Source of the DNA: Lunularia cruciata
Lineage: Eukaryota > Streptophyta > Marchantiopsida > Lunulariales > Lunulariaceae
Reading direction: 5' to 3'
Assembly: GCA_948567375.1 (NCBI GenBank)
Contig: OX419756.1
Span: forward strand, 57,488,333 to 57,552,332
Length of the DNA stretch: 64,000 nt
The translations under genes were made by a program, and so were the position numbers. Shown here in pieces: positions 34,738 through 45,870 of this stretch; the stretch's first letter is position 1, and each line of letters begins with the position of its first letter. Below the pieces are notes generated by a model. That model saw nothing but the letters and a program-made list of their open reading frames with translations. It was not told the origin of the DNA and did no database searches.

Positions 34738-37700
34738 CTATACGGGTAGCTTCAACCTCTCGCTCGGGTATATAAGATCAGGGTTTTTGATATTTGGATT
34801 CAACTTTATCAGTTCCTCCCATGTGCTTTTCCCTGTTTTCTGTGAAATCTTTGTCAAAGTATCTCCTTGTTTGACTTCGTACACTACTGGATCCCTGCAA
34901 CAGCCAAGCGGGACATTGAATAAAGAAATAGAGGAGGAACTATGATTTTGGAGGGCTATGAAAACGTTACTTCCTTTCATGGACTATGCAAGCCCTATCG
35001 GATCTCAAAGACAGCAAACAACAAGTACACATCCGTAGATGACAGTTTTGAACAGTACCTGACTCGTACTGCCAGTAAAGTGCCCAAAAATGCCACTGCC
35101 CCTGCAATCACTGGACCCCAAACCCTAAGATTCAAATTTATTTGCATCGGTTTGGCATCTCCCGCAGGCTCCTGCATGCGTTAACAACAGCAGTTGCTCA
35201 GACGACAACGACAAAGACGCAAGTCCAAATGAATACGATATGAGATAGGCTTCTCCAGCGCACCCAGGTTGCGTTGTGCTGGAAGAAGATTGCGAGATGC
35301 CTGGAAAGTACTACAAAATTGAAAACAAGGAGGAATAGTTAGCAGAAAGTGTGATCTTATTCTGGTCACACCAACGCACCTTGGAACTTGACTGAGAGCC
35401 GTTGGCACGGGCTGCCCTTGAAGGCTGCTTACTTGCAGTGACCCTTGGCTCAGACTGAGTTGCTACGGGATTTCGCGCATCACTCTTAACTACTGCCATT
35501 CCTTTACTCGGTGATTGGAGCTTTGGAGGCGCCTCACTGGATTTTGATCCAGGATCGTGGGTACGAAAGGTAGATCTTGTCAGTTCAGCTTCAGAACTAG
35601 ATTTCTTCATACTTTGCGATGGCTTCAATTCTCGAGAGAGTTGAGGGTTTATGCCATTCAGCTTGGGTTCTCCTCCTCCTCCTCCTCCTCCTCCTCCTTG
35701 TTGGGCACTTTCTGATGATTCCTTTCTGGTCTCAGCAAGAACTTCTTCTGACGAGGCAATTAGCTCTTCAAGCCCCAAGTCTTCAACGGGAATCCACTCT
35801 GGTTTAAATAGTGGAAACGGTGATGGAGAAAAATTGTAGCTCGAACCAAGATGTTGAGTCGAGGAAGTATCAGCTGCAGACTGTGATTTTCTCAACGTAG
35901 GGGTGTTCAGCCCTTTAAGGGTGGCAGCTGGAGTAGATGGGTAATTTACCTCTTTCTCAGAATCTCTGCTCAATGGCTCAGGTGTGGTAGATCCAACAGA
36001 CGGAGGAGAGTCTGGGGGAGGAGGTTCAGAAGTAATGGCAGCAGGGATTGCGGATTGTGATTCGCCTTGAGGAGAAGACTTGGTGGAGGACAAAAATTTG
36101 GAGATAATTTGCACCTGCAAAGTGAGATAGACAAAATGCTGTCAGTTGGCGGGAAGCCTAAACCTCACGAACATATCCAGCATGCTGCTACTTCGTCTAA
36201 AATTTTCAAAACAAATATCACCAAGAAACTAGAATCAGACATGTGAAATGGGAACCACTCAAAGACGTGAGAGTTACTTACTCTGTCTGACTTCTGTACA
36301 TCCTCTTCCGGGGCAGCAGCGGTGGGAGGTACTGCTGGGCTGCTGTTCGCGTGTTGCAAGGTTTCCTTGATCTCACCGACCTTTTCTTTAGGCATAGGAA
36401 GCGGTCTGCTTAGATCATCGAAGTCCGGTACCTGCAATTCCGACGGTACTCAGAAGTCGAGAATGCGGTGAAACAAAAATTCTTAGTCGGAATTTAGAGT
36501 GAGCGCGCCGATCCTTCGCTCTCGCGTCAAACCATAATGACAAAGTCATTCTAAATCTTCGCGCCATTCTGAACTGTGTACATGAAACGTCAAAGCTCTC
36601 TTTCTCTAACTAGATCCACTTATGAGATGCTCATGAGAACCGTACTCTAATGTGCTGAGCTCGAGCTCTCCTTGCTACAGCTCGCAGTGCAACACAAACT
36701 CTTCGAATATCCTTGCCTTCGACTGCATCAGGGGGGGTGAAAAGGTCGACGTCATTCAACCCCAACTGCCTGCACATCTGCAAAAACCCGTTCGAGAATC
36801 AAATACATTTAGTATAAAAGTAGACATCATTTTGCTCGAGCACAACCCATTGATTTGCAAGATAAATCTGAGTACGCTTATAATGTACCGCTAAACATTA
36901 CGTTACCTTCAAAAATGTGTCGACATTGGAGTAAGGTAGATATTTTTTGCTATTCTTTCCCTGTATTGCTGCTTCTGAAAATGCCCTTGGGGAGACCAAC
37001 TCCGGCCCTGGGCTTTTCCCCGTCCAATCCTTGATCACATACTTCGCCACACGGTACCTAATCCACGTCACGATATTTGCGTTACTACATAAAAATCAAA
37101 GCGAAACGAAACACTATTGTCCTCGGAAAGCCCAATTTGCTGTCGAACAGGCATTGTATTTGCGGACGTCTCTGTTTACATCTAATTTTGCGTTGACATA
37201 GCCCGTGGACTCTAATTGCAGACCAACATCCTTCTGCGTGGAAGGATGAGGAACATCGATGTTGAAAATGAAAAAAAGGGTAGGATCTCGACGTTCAAAT
37301 GTCTCACAGATGTTCCAAAAGAGAAGACATTAAAAAAAATTCATCAGCCACTGGCATTAGACAATAAATTGTTCTTGCCTTTTCCTGCTTTCTACAATGA
37401 ATTATCCCAAAGAGGGAAGACAACTCACAAAATATTTCCATCAGCAACCAAGTCTGCTAAGCTCCGCTGCTCCTCAAATTTCTCATCCAATACTGCCTGT
37501 AGCCATAACCTTGTACGTTTCTGTTCTCCATCCAGGCGGACACAACGAGTAAATCATCTGGGCCACACTGAGATGAAAAATTGCCACTCAAACGACAATT
37601 TACAGACGTCTCGTGCCTTCTTCCTATATAAACCTAACTTGATCAGCGATAAACAGAAGTATATATAATTCAAGCCGGCATAAATGTACAGATGGACATA

Positions 37701-38325
37701 TTGCGTAATGAAATACAGAACCCGTTGTAAACAAGCCAGTTCAATACCCACGTCTGACAAGACTGACTCTGACATTTGATGGTACAGATGAACATTAAGT
37801 GCACTGGTTTTCTGGAGACAGCGGAAAAGTAGAGAACATGGACATACGCAAGAAGGAGAATTATCTCCGTACCGACGCCTCCGGACCAAATAGATCACAA
37901 CAGGGAGTGGTATGACTCAATCACACCATATAGAAGCAGGGGTTTCCCCATCGCGACATCAGTAAACATAAGCATACTTAAAACTGGTGAAACTGGTGAC
38001 AGTATTTCCCGCCTAATGAATACAAAGGTTGCTGTCAGAGGGAGAGATAGAGAGAGAATCGGTGCACAGGAGTACATAAGCTAATTGCCACCAACCCAGG
38101 TATCATGCAAGCCTCTAATCGCCATATTTGAACTCATATTCCTTAACATATGATGCTGAAATGTATATTAAGCAGTCGAGATTGACACCCGGAATCCACA
38201 CCACTCCATCAGCGCCATAGAGTATATGAATGTCAAGAATGCTTGAAGTCAGAAGATTGATTCCAAACCTGCAGAAACTCAATATCATGCTCTCTAAATT
38301 GCACATTCGAGTCCACTGATGTCAT
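34738..38325 (-). CDS. Calponin-homology / transmembrane / LysM domain protein, eight coding exons, 528 aa
   Basis: Coding exons, 5' to 3' on the minus strand: 38325-38269, 37520-37429, 37057-36907, 36777-36646, 36431-36282, 36114-35380, 35171-35059, 34894-34738. All introns are GT-AG, phases agree, and the sum is 529 codons with the stop. Residues about 20-140 form a calponin-homology domain (RLWLQAVLDEKF, then YSNVDTFLK, LGLNDVDLFTPPD, EGKDIRRVCVALRAVARRA). Residues 145-440 are Pro/Ser-rich and probably disordered, with a nine-glycine run. Residues about 456-474 (VWGPVIAGAVAFLGTLLAV) are a likely membrane span, followed directly by one LysM domain (482-526, YEVKQGDTLTKIS, IKLNPNI, PDLIYPSERLKL). 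CH domains bind actin or microtubule proteins and LysM binds GlcNAc-containing glycans. With no signal peptide, a tail-proximal anchor with LysM across the membrane is inferred. I recall no named family with this layout. The first intron's sites are the weakest; a split into two genes between exons 6 and 7 is the main alternative. Confidence 0.8.
35670..35697 (-). repeat. GGA triplet microsatellite encoding a glycine run
   Basis: About nine CTC/GAG-register triplets in the sixth exon give nine consecutive glycines in the linker of the CH/LysM protein. Likely variable in length between individuals. Confidence 0.85.
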
Positions 38326-39046
38326 CTTGATTGTTTTGCTCCTTGCAACCGTGAGAGCTGGTTATTAGCAAGATAGCCCTGTGTTCCGCTCCTCAAATTC
38401 CTCGGGTATTGCCAACGAAAGTCGCGGAAGGCCTCATTTCCCACAACCACCAAGGAGTGTAAAACCTGAGAAACCTGCAAAAACAAAGTAACTCGGATTT
38501 TGCCTCCTCCTCTCCTCACTTCCCTTTCACTTCTACGACTCTAACAATTCCGAAGTTGCGGGGCATCCTGAATCTCTCAAAGGTTGGTCGCTGCTACTGA
38601 CTCATAAACCTTTCCGCATTGTTCACCTGGCTATAAACTTATAAACCCCCCTCGCTATCACGAATTTTCGTTCCCTACGAATCTCATGTCCCACCGCGTC
38701 CAGGAGAACTGTAGAAAGCTGTAGAAGACGAGGAAGCAGTACCAACCCAAGGGTCTGTCGAATACATACTCAAAAAGCGCGCAATATGAGGTGAAAGTGA
38801 TCTTCCGGAGCTTGCTTAATCCAATACGAGAGGAATGAAACGACTGGCTTATGCTATTGATGACTCACTTTCCTGACCTGCCTCTCTCCTGCGCCGTCCT
38901 CCACCACCATTTGTTTCCACACAGTCAGCCCTTTCGCTCTCTTCTGCCTGTTCCCCCCCATCCCTTCGTTCCTTACTCTCATAATTCTCCCCGTCCTCCT
39001 GGAATATTCCGCCATTCATTCTGAATCTCGACCTGTAACGGACCAC
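38326..39046 (-). promoter_or_regulatory. 5' leader of the CH/LysM gene with a possible UTR intron and upstream frame
   Basis: On the minus strand a donor (AAA/GTGAGT, exon end 38869) and an acceptor (TTTTTGCAG, exon start 38475) would define a roughly 393-base intron in the 5' leader. A 65-codon frame starting at 39046 runs through the presumed first exon; joined across this intron it stops before the main ATG, so it would be an upstream frame rather than an N-terminal extension. The promoter should lie beyond about 39050. Confidence 0.4.
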
Positions 39047-41990
39047 GTTCTACCTCTCCACGTCCCAAGCACTGTCAGTCCGGAGTACCGCCGGTAATCG
39101 TCCTGTATTCCATTCCGGCAGAATCTCAGTGCTCCCAGTCTGTGCCGGTCGGCTTCCCGCAAATAGCGAAAATGTCACTAAGTTAACTGGTCCTTTTGCA
39201 GGCAAATCGGGAAAGACTGAACTTCCGGGATTTACTCGGTAGCAGTTGAAAGCAAACCGGTAAGAAGAGATTCTTAGCAGGTTCCGGGACGGCGCGGGAA
39301 GGCTTCCTGCGCCTGGAACTGCGCCGCGCCTTCTCTACACTGTAGCTTGTAAGGAACTCCTCTCATTCTGCGGGTCAAAGGTAGAGGATAAAGTTCGTGT
39401 ATGGTGCGTGCGAACAGACGCCTTCAATCTTTTAACTAGTCTTTGCTATGGTGGATTGGATTCTGTGCCGTTGAAACTTTGCGAACGTCATCACCGACAG
39501 GAGGTTGGGATGTTGGACTTCCATATAGTGCTGTAGTGCTACCTTCGGAGGATCGGAGCTCGAAATATGGGGTGGTCTTTTCATTGTCAGGCCAAAGAAA
39601 GAAAGATTGGTTCTCTGCGTCAACTTTACCCTGCAGAGTTGCGTTCACCGTGGCTAGGGAACAAACTACATGAGATGAGAGACCTACAATTTATATGTTG
39701 ACTGTGAGGTTTTACACTTGTCACTGCTGGCGGGCCGAGCCTGCGGTCAGCTGAGAATTAGAAAGTTTATGCCACAATCCGACCGCGCAACTTACATCAC
39801 ATGTTAGGATTACCGGTACTAGTGAATCACTTCAAGACATGGATGCCACATGAAAGGCGAGATTAACTCCATTAACAGGGTCTGTGAGCTTTCACCATGC
39901 AAAGTGCTCGCGTGACAATTACTGCTACGAGTGTTGTGGACATCGTTATTTCGCGATTGTTTTAGAGCTTTAGTTCAAGTTTGCACTTAGGGAGAGCCTA
40001 CACTTTACCTGTATGAAACCTAGGAATGTAAAGTGGACTTGCCTTGAACTAGGTGGGATGGGCCTAGGTCGCCCTCCAAGCTAATACTTTCTATCAACAT
40101 CCAGGGGCTTATTAAGTTCGCTTTCTTGGTTAGTACTGGATTGTGTTTCATATCAGCCACATGTTGCACGGTGACAAGAAGATTACGGACAAGTTCGACG
40201 GACCTGGGCAGGTAGCGCCAAAATTTCAGAAGAATTCATCGCACCTACAGTGATTGGCAAGGCATCAGTATAGTGTACCATGACAGAGAAGCATGGGCCA
40301 GTAAGGATATGCCAGAGTAAGGGCTTGTGAAACTGGGGTCCATGATCATTGATTAGGGCGGGATCCGACTGAACATGAAGACAGTAAGACAAGTGAGAGG
40401 ACTTCGCTAGCCCGTTCATTGCAGTTCGAACAGGAATTATTCGGACGCTTTATCTGTGCAGGAAAGCTGGAGGATGAAGCTCCGTCAATAATTGTTGGTG
40501 TATGTGAAGTCATTACCACCGGACTTGAAACCATGCTATATTGTATATTTCAAAATGATTCACATGCGGTAATCTCCTGCCCAAAATTGTGATCGCAATT
40601 GGGTGGTACTGACGACAAATCTAACCAGCCATAATCAATCAGCTCTAAATAAGTCCGGCGCGTCATTCTTGGAAGTAGACGAGGACAACCGGTGTACAAG
40701 AATGTCAAACAGAACAGTAAGTAGTGAATAATAACGCCCTCTGCATGACTTTTGGGAAACATGCTTCGAGAGAATTAGTCAAAAACTTGCATTTGAAAAA
40801 CAGAAGGGCAGCCGCTAAACAACGGCATTAAACACAGGCTTTAGCACATCGGATCTATTTGATTAACTCCTCCAGGAGCTTTGATTTAGGTTGATAATTT
40901 AAACGTACCAGAATTCATAAATTGTCCATAGTTAGGACCTGACACAGGAATATTCACTAACAAAATTTCAATCTCGTAGGATTCTGGTGAAACATGCACA
41001 GAGGAAATGACCTTGAAATTTAGCAACTGTCATTTTCAAAGGCACCAAATAGAACACTGAAAGGTACAGGTGCAATAGACAAGTTAGGATAGCGGGACAA
41101 TTTTGACAGGGGAACAAGAGAAAAAAAGGAACTGGAACTAGAGAAGAGTCAAAGTATCTTCAATAACCTTCACAGTGTCAACTTGTTTAGCGAGTCCTAT
41201 CACCTGTGATTCTAAATTAATGATATTTGCATGAACTGGATGGAAAAGTATTCTCTTCTCGAAAGCTCTCGATGTGTTTCGCATTATCACTACCTTTGTA
41301 CCATGCATGCTCTGTTTTTGAACATTTAAACGCACTCTGCATTGTCACCTTTTGTACAGTTGGGTCTCACGGTCTCTTAGAAGCATTTAATTATGTTAAC
41401 TTCAGGTGGTCAGGGACCCTTACATAGATCTAGGTGATGCTAACTTTAGGGAGTATTCGATCGATAGGGCAGCAGGCTGGCTACCAGACATGAAGATGAT
41501 GGAATTCAGAAGAGGTAGCTGTGCAACTTTACAAGGATGAGAATTTTATGAAACGACAAAAACCCCTTAAGCCTCTATCCCTTCGTGACCAGAACCTGGA
41601 TCTCTGAACCACTGAAGTTATTCTTTGTGTTGATATCATGTGAAGGTATGGCATACTCAGACCTTCTCTAAATTATATTGAAGCTTTCAATTTCTTTGCC
41701 TTGTTTCTAGTACTGTAACAATATCTAAATCCATTCATACTGGTGTACATCACAACGCATGCGACAATCACAAACTTGAAACTGTAAACCAGAACCCAAG
41801 ACAAAGTCAAGTGTTCTTCCCTCACAAGGTAGTTGTATTCAAGTATTCTTCCCCCCTCACATCCCATGATAAACTATCAACTTCAAGTATCATACCCCAT
41901 GATAATCTATTCTTCTAAGCTTCAGGACATGACTATTCTTCGCAATCGTTCAAAAGTTTTATCTCGTATTTGTCTATACTAGCTAATGCT
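39047..41990. other. Intergenic region, nothing recognised
   Basis: Island-type base composition near 39-40 kb then more AT-rich. Short frames on both strands (for example 39436-39648 minus and 40183-40419 minus) show no known domain and overlap each other. No repeat of note. Confidence 0.4.
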
Positions 41991-42073
41991 GATGCACATG
42001 GCTTCGCCGCCTAGCTTGAATGAATGTGCCAGCTAAATCCTACCCGGTTGAGGATATTATAATGAAAAAGATA

Positions 42074-42107
42074 AATTTAGGGTTTGGGTTTTAGGATTTA
42101 GGGTAAG
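42074..42107 (+). repeat. Degenerate telomere-like motif tract
   Basis: TTTAGGG, TTTGGG, TTTTAGG and TTTAGGG occur in succession. TTTAGGG is the plant telomere repeat. The tract is too short and degenerate to be more than an interstitial resemblance. Confidence 0.5.
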
Positions 42108-42193
42108 TAAGAGTTACTATATTAAAGTCACAAAAATAAGACCAGTTTGCACATCTAGAGTTTGAGATTTTTTGTTTGAGTTTTTTCCTGACT

Positions 42194-42400
42194 AAATCCG
42201 ATGAGAAATCTAAGAGGAATTGATTGTACTAGAAATAAATTAACCTATTAGTAATATAAGGAAAATATGGTGAGAAACCTAATAGGAATTAATTGTGATA
42301 AAAAAATTTTAACATATTAGTTATAAAGAGAAAATCTGGTGAAAAATCTAAGAGGAGTTGATTGTAATAGAAATTTGTTAACGTGTTAGTAATATAAAGA
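42194..42400. repeat. Three tandem copies of a 68-70-bp unit
   Basis: Copies start at 42194, 42262 and 42331, each with GAGAAA(T/C)CTAA-type and TATTAG(T)-AATATAA-type landmarks. Diverged and AT-rich. Confidence 0.8.
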
Positions 42401-43039
42401 TGCAAGATATGATTAGGTGTATCTCCCACCTCCCTCCATCTCTCTGAACTCTCTTCGCTCCAATGACATTTCGTTTTCTCATCAATTCAGGCATGAGCTT
42501 TTTATCATACTTAGCAAAAGATTTAATATCTTAGATTATACCATTCATTGTTATCATAGGCATGATAAGAAATATAACGGTTCTATGTTACCCTTGTTTG
42601 ATGAAACTTATGAGAGCATAGAGAATCAATTAAAGAATTCTCTTAAGAAAACCTTAAAGAAGTTGGAAATGATAAACAAGTAGCTCGATAATAGTAGCAC
42701 AAGGAGAGGATTCAAAAAATTTGAATAAGTTCCTACAAGGGTGAATTCATGGGACTCAAGTGTGGTTATTCTAAAACTTCAAAGAGTGATCCCTAATAAA
42801 CAAAAGCTATGCCTAAATAGATGCAAGGTGCACTGCAATAATTTTAAGCACAAGCACAAGTTGGAATGGTTTATTGCACTGATCAGCTATTCTCCACTGC
42901 AAATTGCGACCTTGGGTGTTGACTTGGAGAAATTTATGATGTGCAGACTTTGAGAACTCACTTGGAAATTGAAGTTTGAGTTTAGTAATCATGGAATGCA
43001 CCCCTCACAGGTCATTGAGGTTGTTACTCTTCCCATTTC

Positions 43040-43722
43040 CCCCTCCCTCTCTCATTCAATGCATTGATCTTTCTCCTCCCATTCTTTAGCAGACTAGTCC
43101 AAATTCAACTTTCATTCTTACATATAGTAGTGGATTTCAAGAACTCTTGAGAATGGTGTTTTCTTTATCAACTATACCTTCTACCATGAGCAAAGAAAAT
43201 GTGATGATGATAGGTTCAAGATGATCTCCTATTATTATGGTCAAATCCTTGATTACTTAGAAGATTCAAAACATTTTAACAAACCCATGGTAGCATTTGC
43301 AAAATCCCCATTCAAAAGAGTATTGCATTTAATTACATGGTCACTTTTCTCATGAGATTTGGTATGGGGTTTCTAAAGTCCATGAATGGGCAGAGATTGA
43401 AGAAGAATTGTGCTTGTGTTTTGAAGTCCTAGAAAATTGCTTGAGACTAAAAGGATAAGTACACAAGTGAGTGAGGATCTCATTGATCAAGAGATATGGA
43501 CAACTATAGAGCATAAACTAAATCATCTCTACCTCATTTTTTTTCAATTTGGATGCTTTGTTAGCGGGTAGAGCAAATAGATCTCCACTTGCACATGTAA
43601 GTATGGGGATGGGAAGTGAGTTGAATGTTTTTGATAGGTGGGTAAAGATGATTGAAATTGGATGTAGAGTGAGATCCAAAGAAGAGGAGGAAATTTCTAG
43701 AGAAGCTTTGCTCATTTATCAT
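43040..43722 (+). pseudogene. Unidentified coding-like remnant cut by a family-A LTR
   Basis: Plus-strand segments read as plausible protein (MISYYYGQILDYLEDSKHF near 43220, then LDALLAGRANRSPLAHVSM and VKMIEIGCRVRSKEEEEI at 43549-43700) with frame changes between them. The open frame runs into the family-A LTR that begins at 43723. I do not recognise the family; it could be a host gene fragment or part of an unclassified element. Confidence 0.35.
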
Positions 43723-44105
43723 TGTAATAATATGGAGTTAGCAAAAGAGTTAGTTGGAACTAATGAGTTAGCAAAATCAACTAATTATAGCTAAAAGGAA
43801 ATAGAACTAGCATAATCCAAGAATGTTCTGAAATTATCTATGTATCTTCTTGGCAAGAAGCTTCTAGGAACTTGCTAAAATTTTAGTAGCTTATATGCAA
43901 AGTAAATGGCTAGCTTAGCTTGGTCAACTAGCTTGGAGCTCACTCCAAGAAAGGTGACTTTAAGAAGGAACCTTCTTAGGAGTTTTGTATTTAGCTTCCC
44001 TATAAATACCAAAGCCCAAGTTCATGATAAGTATTTGGAGTTTCACTCATTGGAGAGTTCCAAGGTGATCTTACATTCTCTTATTTCTCTCCTCTATTTT
44101 TTACA
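43723..44105 (+). repeat. LTR of the truncated family-A element
   Basis: 383 bp with the family TATA box (CTATAAATACC) and fewer AAGCTTCT motifs than the other two copies. Confidence 0.8.
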
Positions 44106-44440
44106 TTGGTATTAGAGCAAGAATGGGATGGGTAGAAATTATTATATAAATCATGGATCACCAAATCTATTTTCTCTAAACTATTGGGATTTCTATTTTC
44201 ATATACTACCAAATTATTATTTCACACAATTTATCATTTCATGCTTTGGGGAATGCAATTACCTTATCTAATGTAGTATTGATCCTTCCAATTGTAACTT
44301 ATTCAAGAGCGGTGGACATGTTTCCTTTAAGTGTTTACTTAATCACTTTCAAGTAAGTAGTTTAGTATGGTAGTAGTAGTTGTGGTAGCAATGCCCAAAT
44401 TTATCATCATTTTGCAATAATAAATAGAGCATCTTATTCA
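43723..44440 (+). mobile_element. 5' end of a family-A Ty3/gypsy element: LTR, primer-binding site, leader (fossil)
   Basis: LTR 43723-44105 (TGTAATAATATGGAG... to ...TTTTTTACA), primer-binding site TGGTATTAGAGC from 44107, then leader sequence alignable with the minus-strand leader at 5300-5470. After roughly 44440 the match fades and no gag is seen, so this is a truncated, old copy. Confidence 0.75.
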
Positions 44441-44832
44441 ATTGTTGGAAGAGAGAGACCTTAAGGTCAAGAATGGTAATGAATGGAGAGAGCAACTATT
44501 GAGAAGAAGAAAATTGAATGCACTTTTGAAAGCCTAAGACATTTGAAGCAAGAATTTATTGGGTGCATTGGAGAACTTTGTATTTGATTATGAGTGGTAC
44601 TTTGAAACTACAAATCTTCTAGATAAACAAAGACATATTCTCTTAGCTTTGAATAAAGACAAATCCCCTTCAATTTGAGCCAATAAGATATGGTGCCAAA
44701 AATATGTCATGGAGTTTAGTTTCCAACTACCAAAAGACTAAAACCCTTGCTGAATAGACTCAACTTTATTTGGATATAACTGCTTATTTAAATAAAATTC
44801 AAATAATGTACCCCAAGAACCAACACAAGTGG

Positions 44833-44914
44833 GCAAGTAGACACCAAGTACCATGCAAGAAGGCACATAGATGTCAATTGACATGCAAGTAAGCATGTAG
44901 ATGCTAAGTGACAT
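44833..44914. repeat. Three short tandem units of 22-30 bp
   Basis: Units begin GCAAGTAGA, GCAAGAAGG and GCAAGTAAG at 44833, 44855 and 44885, each followed by a CA(A/C)-TAGATG-like stretch and ending near ACAT. Confidence 0.6.
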
Positions 44915-44964
44915 GTTGTACAAAAACCAAGTATGGGAAACCAACATGGATTCAAGTCCATGAA

Positions 44965-45870
44965 GACATGGAATTTTAATTGGTTGTAACTTCTTCTCTA
45001 GACCTTTGTTTGCCGCAATTTTGGTGTCAATGAAAAGCTCTTAAGAAGGCACTTATAACAAGATAAAGCACACTCTATTTGAATTAATCACCACTAAGAA
45101 ATCAATGCCAAATGTGAATTGCAATTCCTATGGGATTTGACAATGAAATGCCTTGCAAGATCTAACTACAAGATTCTAACTGTGGGACTCGATTGCAAGA
45201 TTCTCCTTGCAAGAATAAAGTTCAAGAAGACAAGGATATTCAATTGATTGTAAATTCTTCTCTAGACCTTTGTTTATCATGATATTGGTGTCTATAAAAG
45301 CCTCTTGAGAAGACATTTCCAACAAAATAAAGCACCTTATGTTTGGACTAGTTTCTACTAAGAAATAAGCCCCAAGAGGAATTGTTGAACTCCATGCAAG
45401 ATTTGACTATGGGATTCTCATTGTGGGATTCAACTACAAGATTCTCCTTATGAGAATCTAGTTTGGGACGAGAAGGACATTCAATTGGTCATAATTTCAT
45501 CTAGACCTTCATTTATCACAATCTTGGTATCTACAAAAAGCTCTAGAGAAGATGCTTCCAATGAGGTAAAACACATATTTTTGGGCATGTATCTATGGAG
45601 AAATCAACCCCAAAGTGAACTGCAAGATTCCCTAAAAGATGCACTACAAGATCAGACTATGGGAATCAAGTCCAAGAGGACATAGACATTCAATTGGTCA
45701 TAACTACTTCTTTAGACCTCCACTTGTCATAATCTTGGTGTTTATGGAAAGCTACTAAGAAAACACTTCCAATGAGATAAAGCACACCTTATTTGGACCT
45801 ATATCCATACAGAAATTAGCTCTACAGTGAACTTTAGGATCCTTAACTAATAAATCAGCCCATAGAGTTA
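44965..45870. repeat. Satellite-like tandem array, four diverged units of 210-270 bp
   Basis: Units recur at about 44972, 45239, 45480 and 45690, each starting near TTCAATTGGT and containing CTAGACCT(T/C), AATCTTGGTGTCTA-type, AATGAGATAAAGCACA-type and CAAGATTC landmarks. Unit length shrinks along the array. Relation to the adjoining family-D element is unclear. Confidence 0.75.

Noticed and set aside
35619-35839. Plus-strand frames with proline or leucine runs
   Set aside because: They are antisense readings of the GGA triplet repeat in exon 6 of the CH/LysM gene.
39432-39673. Overlapping frames on both strands upstream of the CH/LysM gene
   Set aside because: No domain, no splice support, and frames on both strands cover the same bases.
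40183-40762. Minus-strand short frames with Cys and His
   Set aside because: No spacing typical of a zinc finger and no splice signals linking them.
41978-42050. Helitron-like 5' end (TCTATACTAGCTAATG) near 41976
   Set aside because: The base before TC is G rather than the usual A, and no hairpin plus CTRR end was found downstream.
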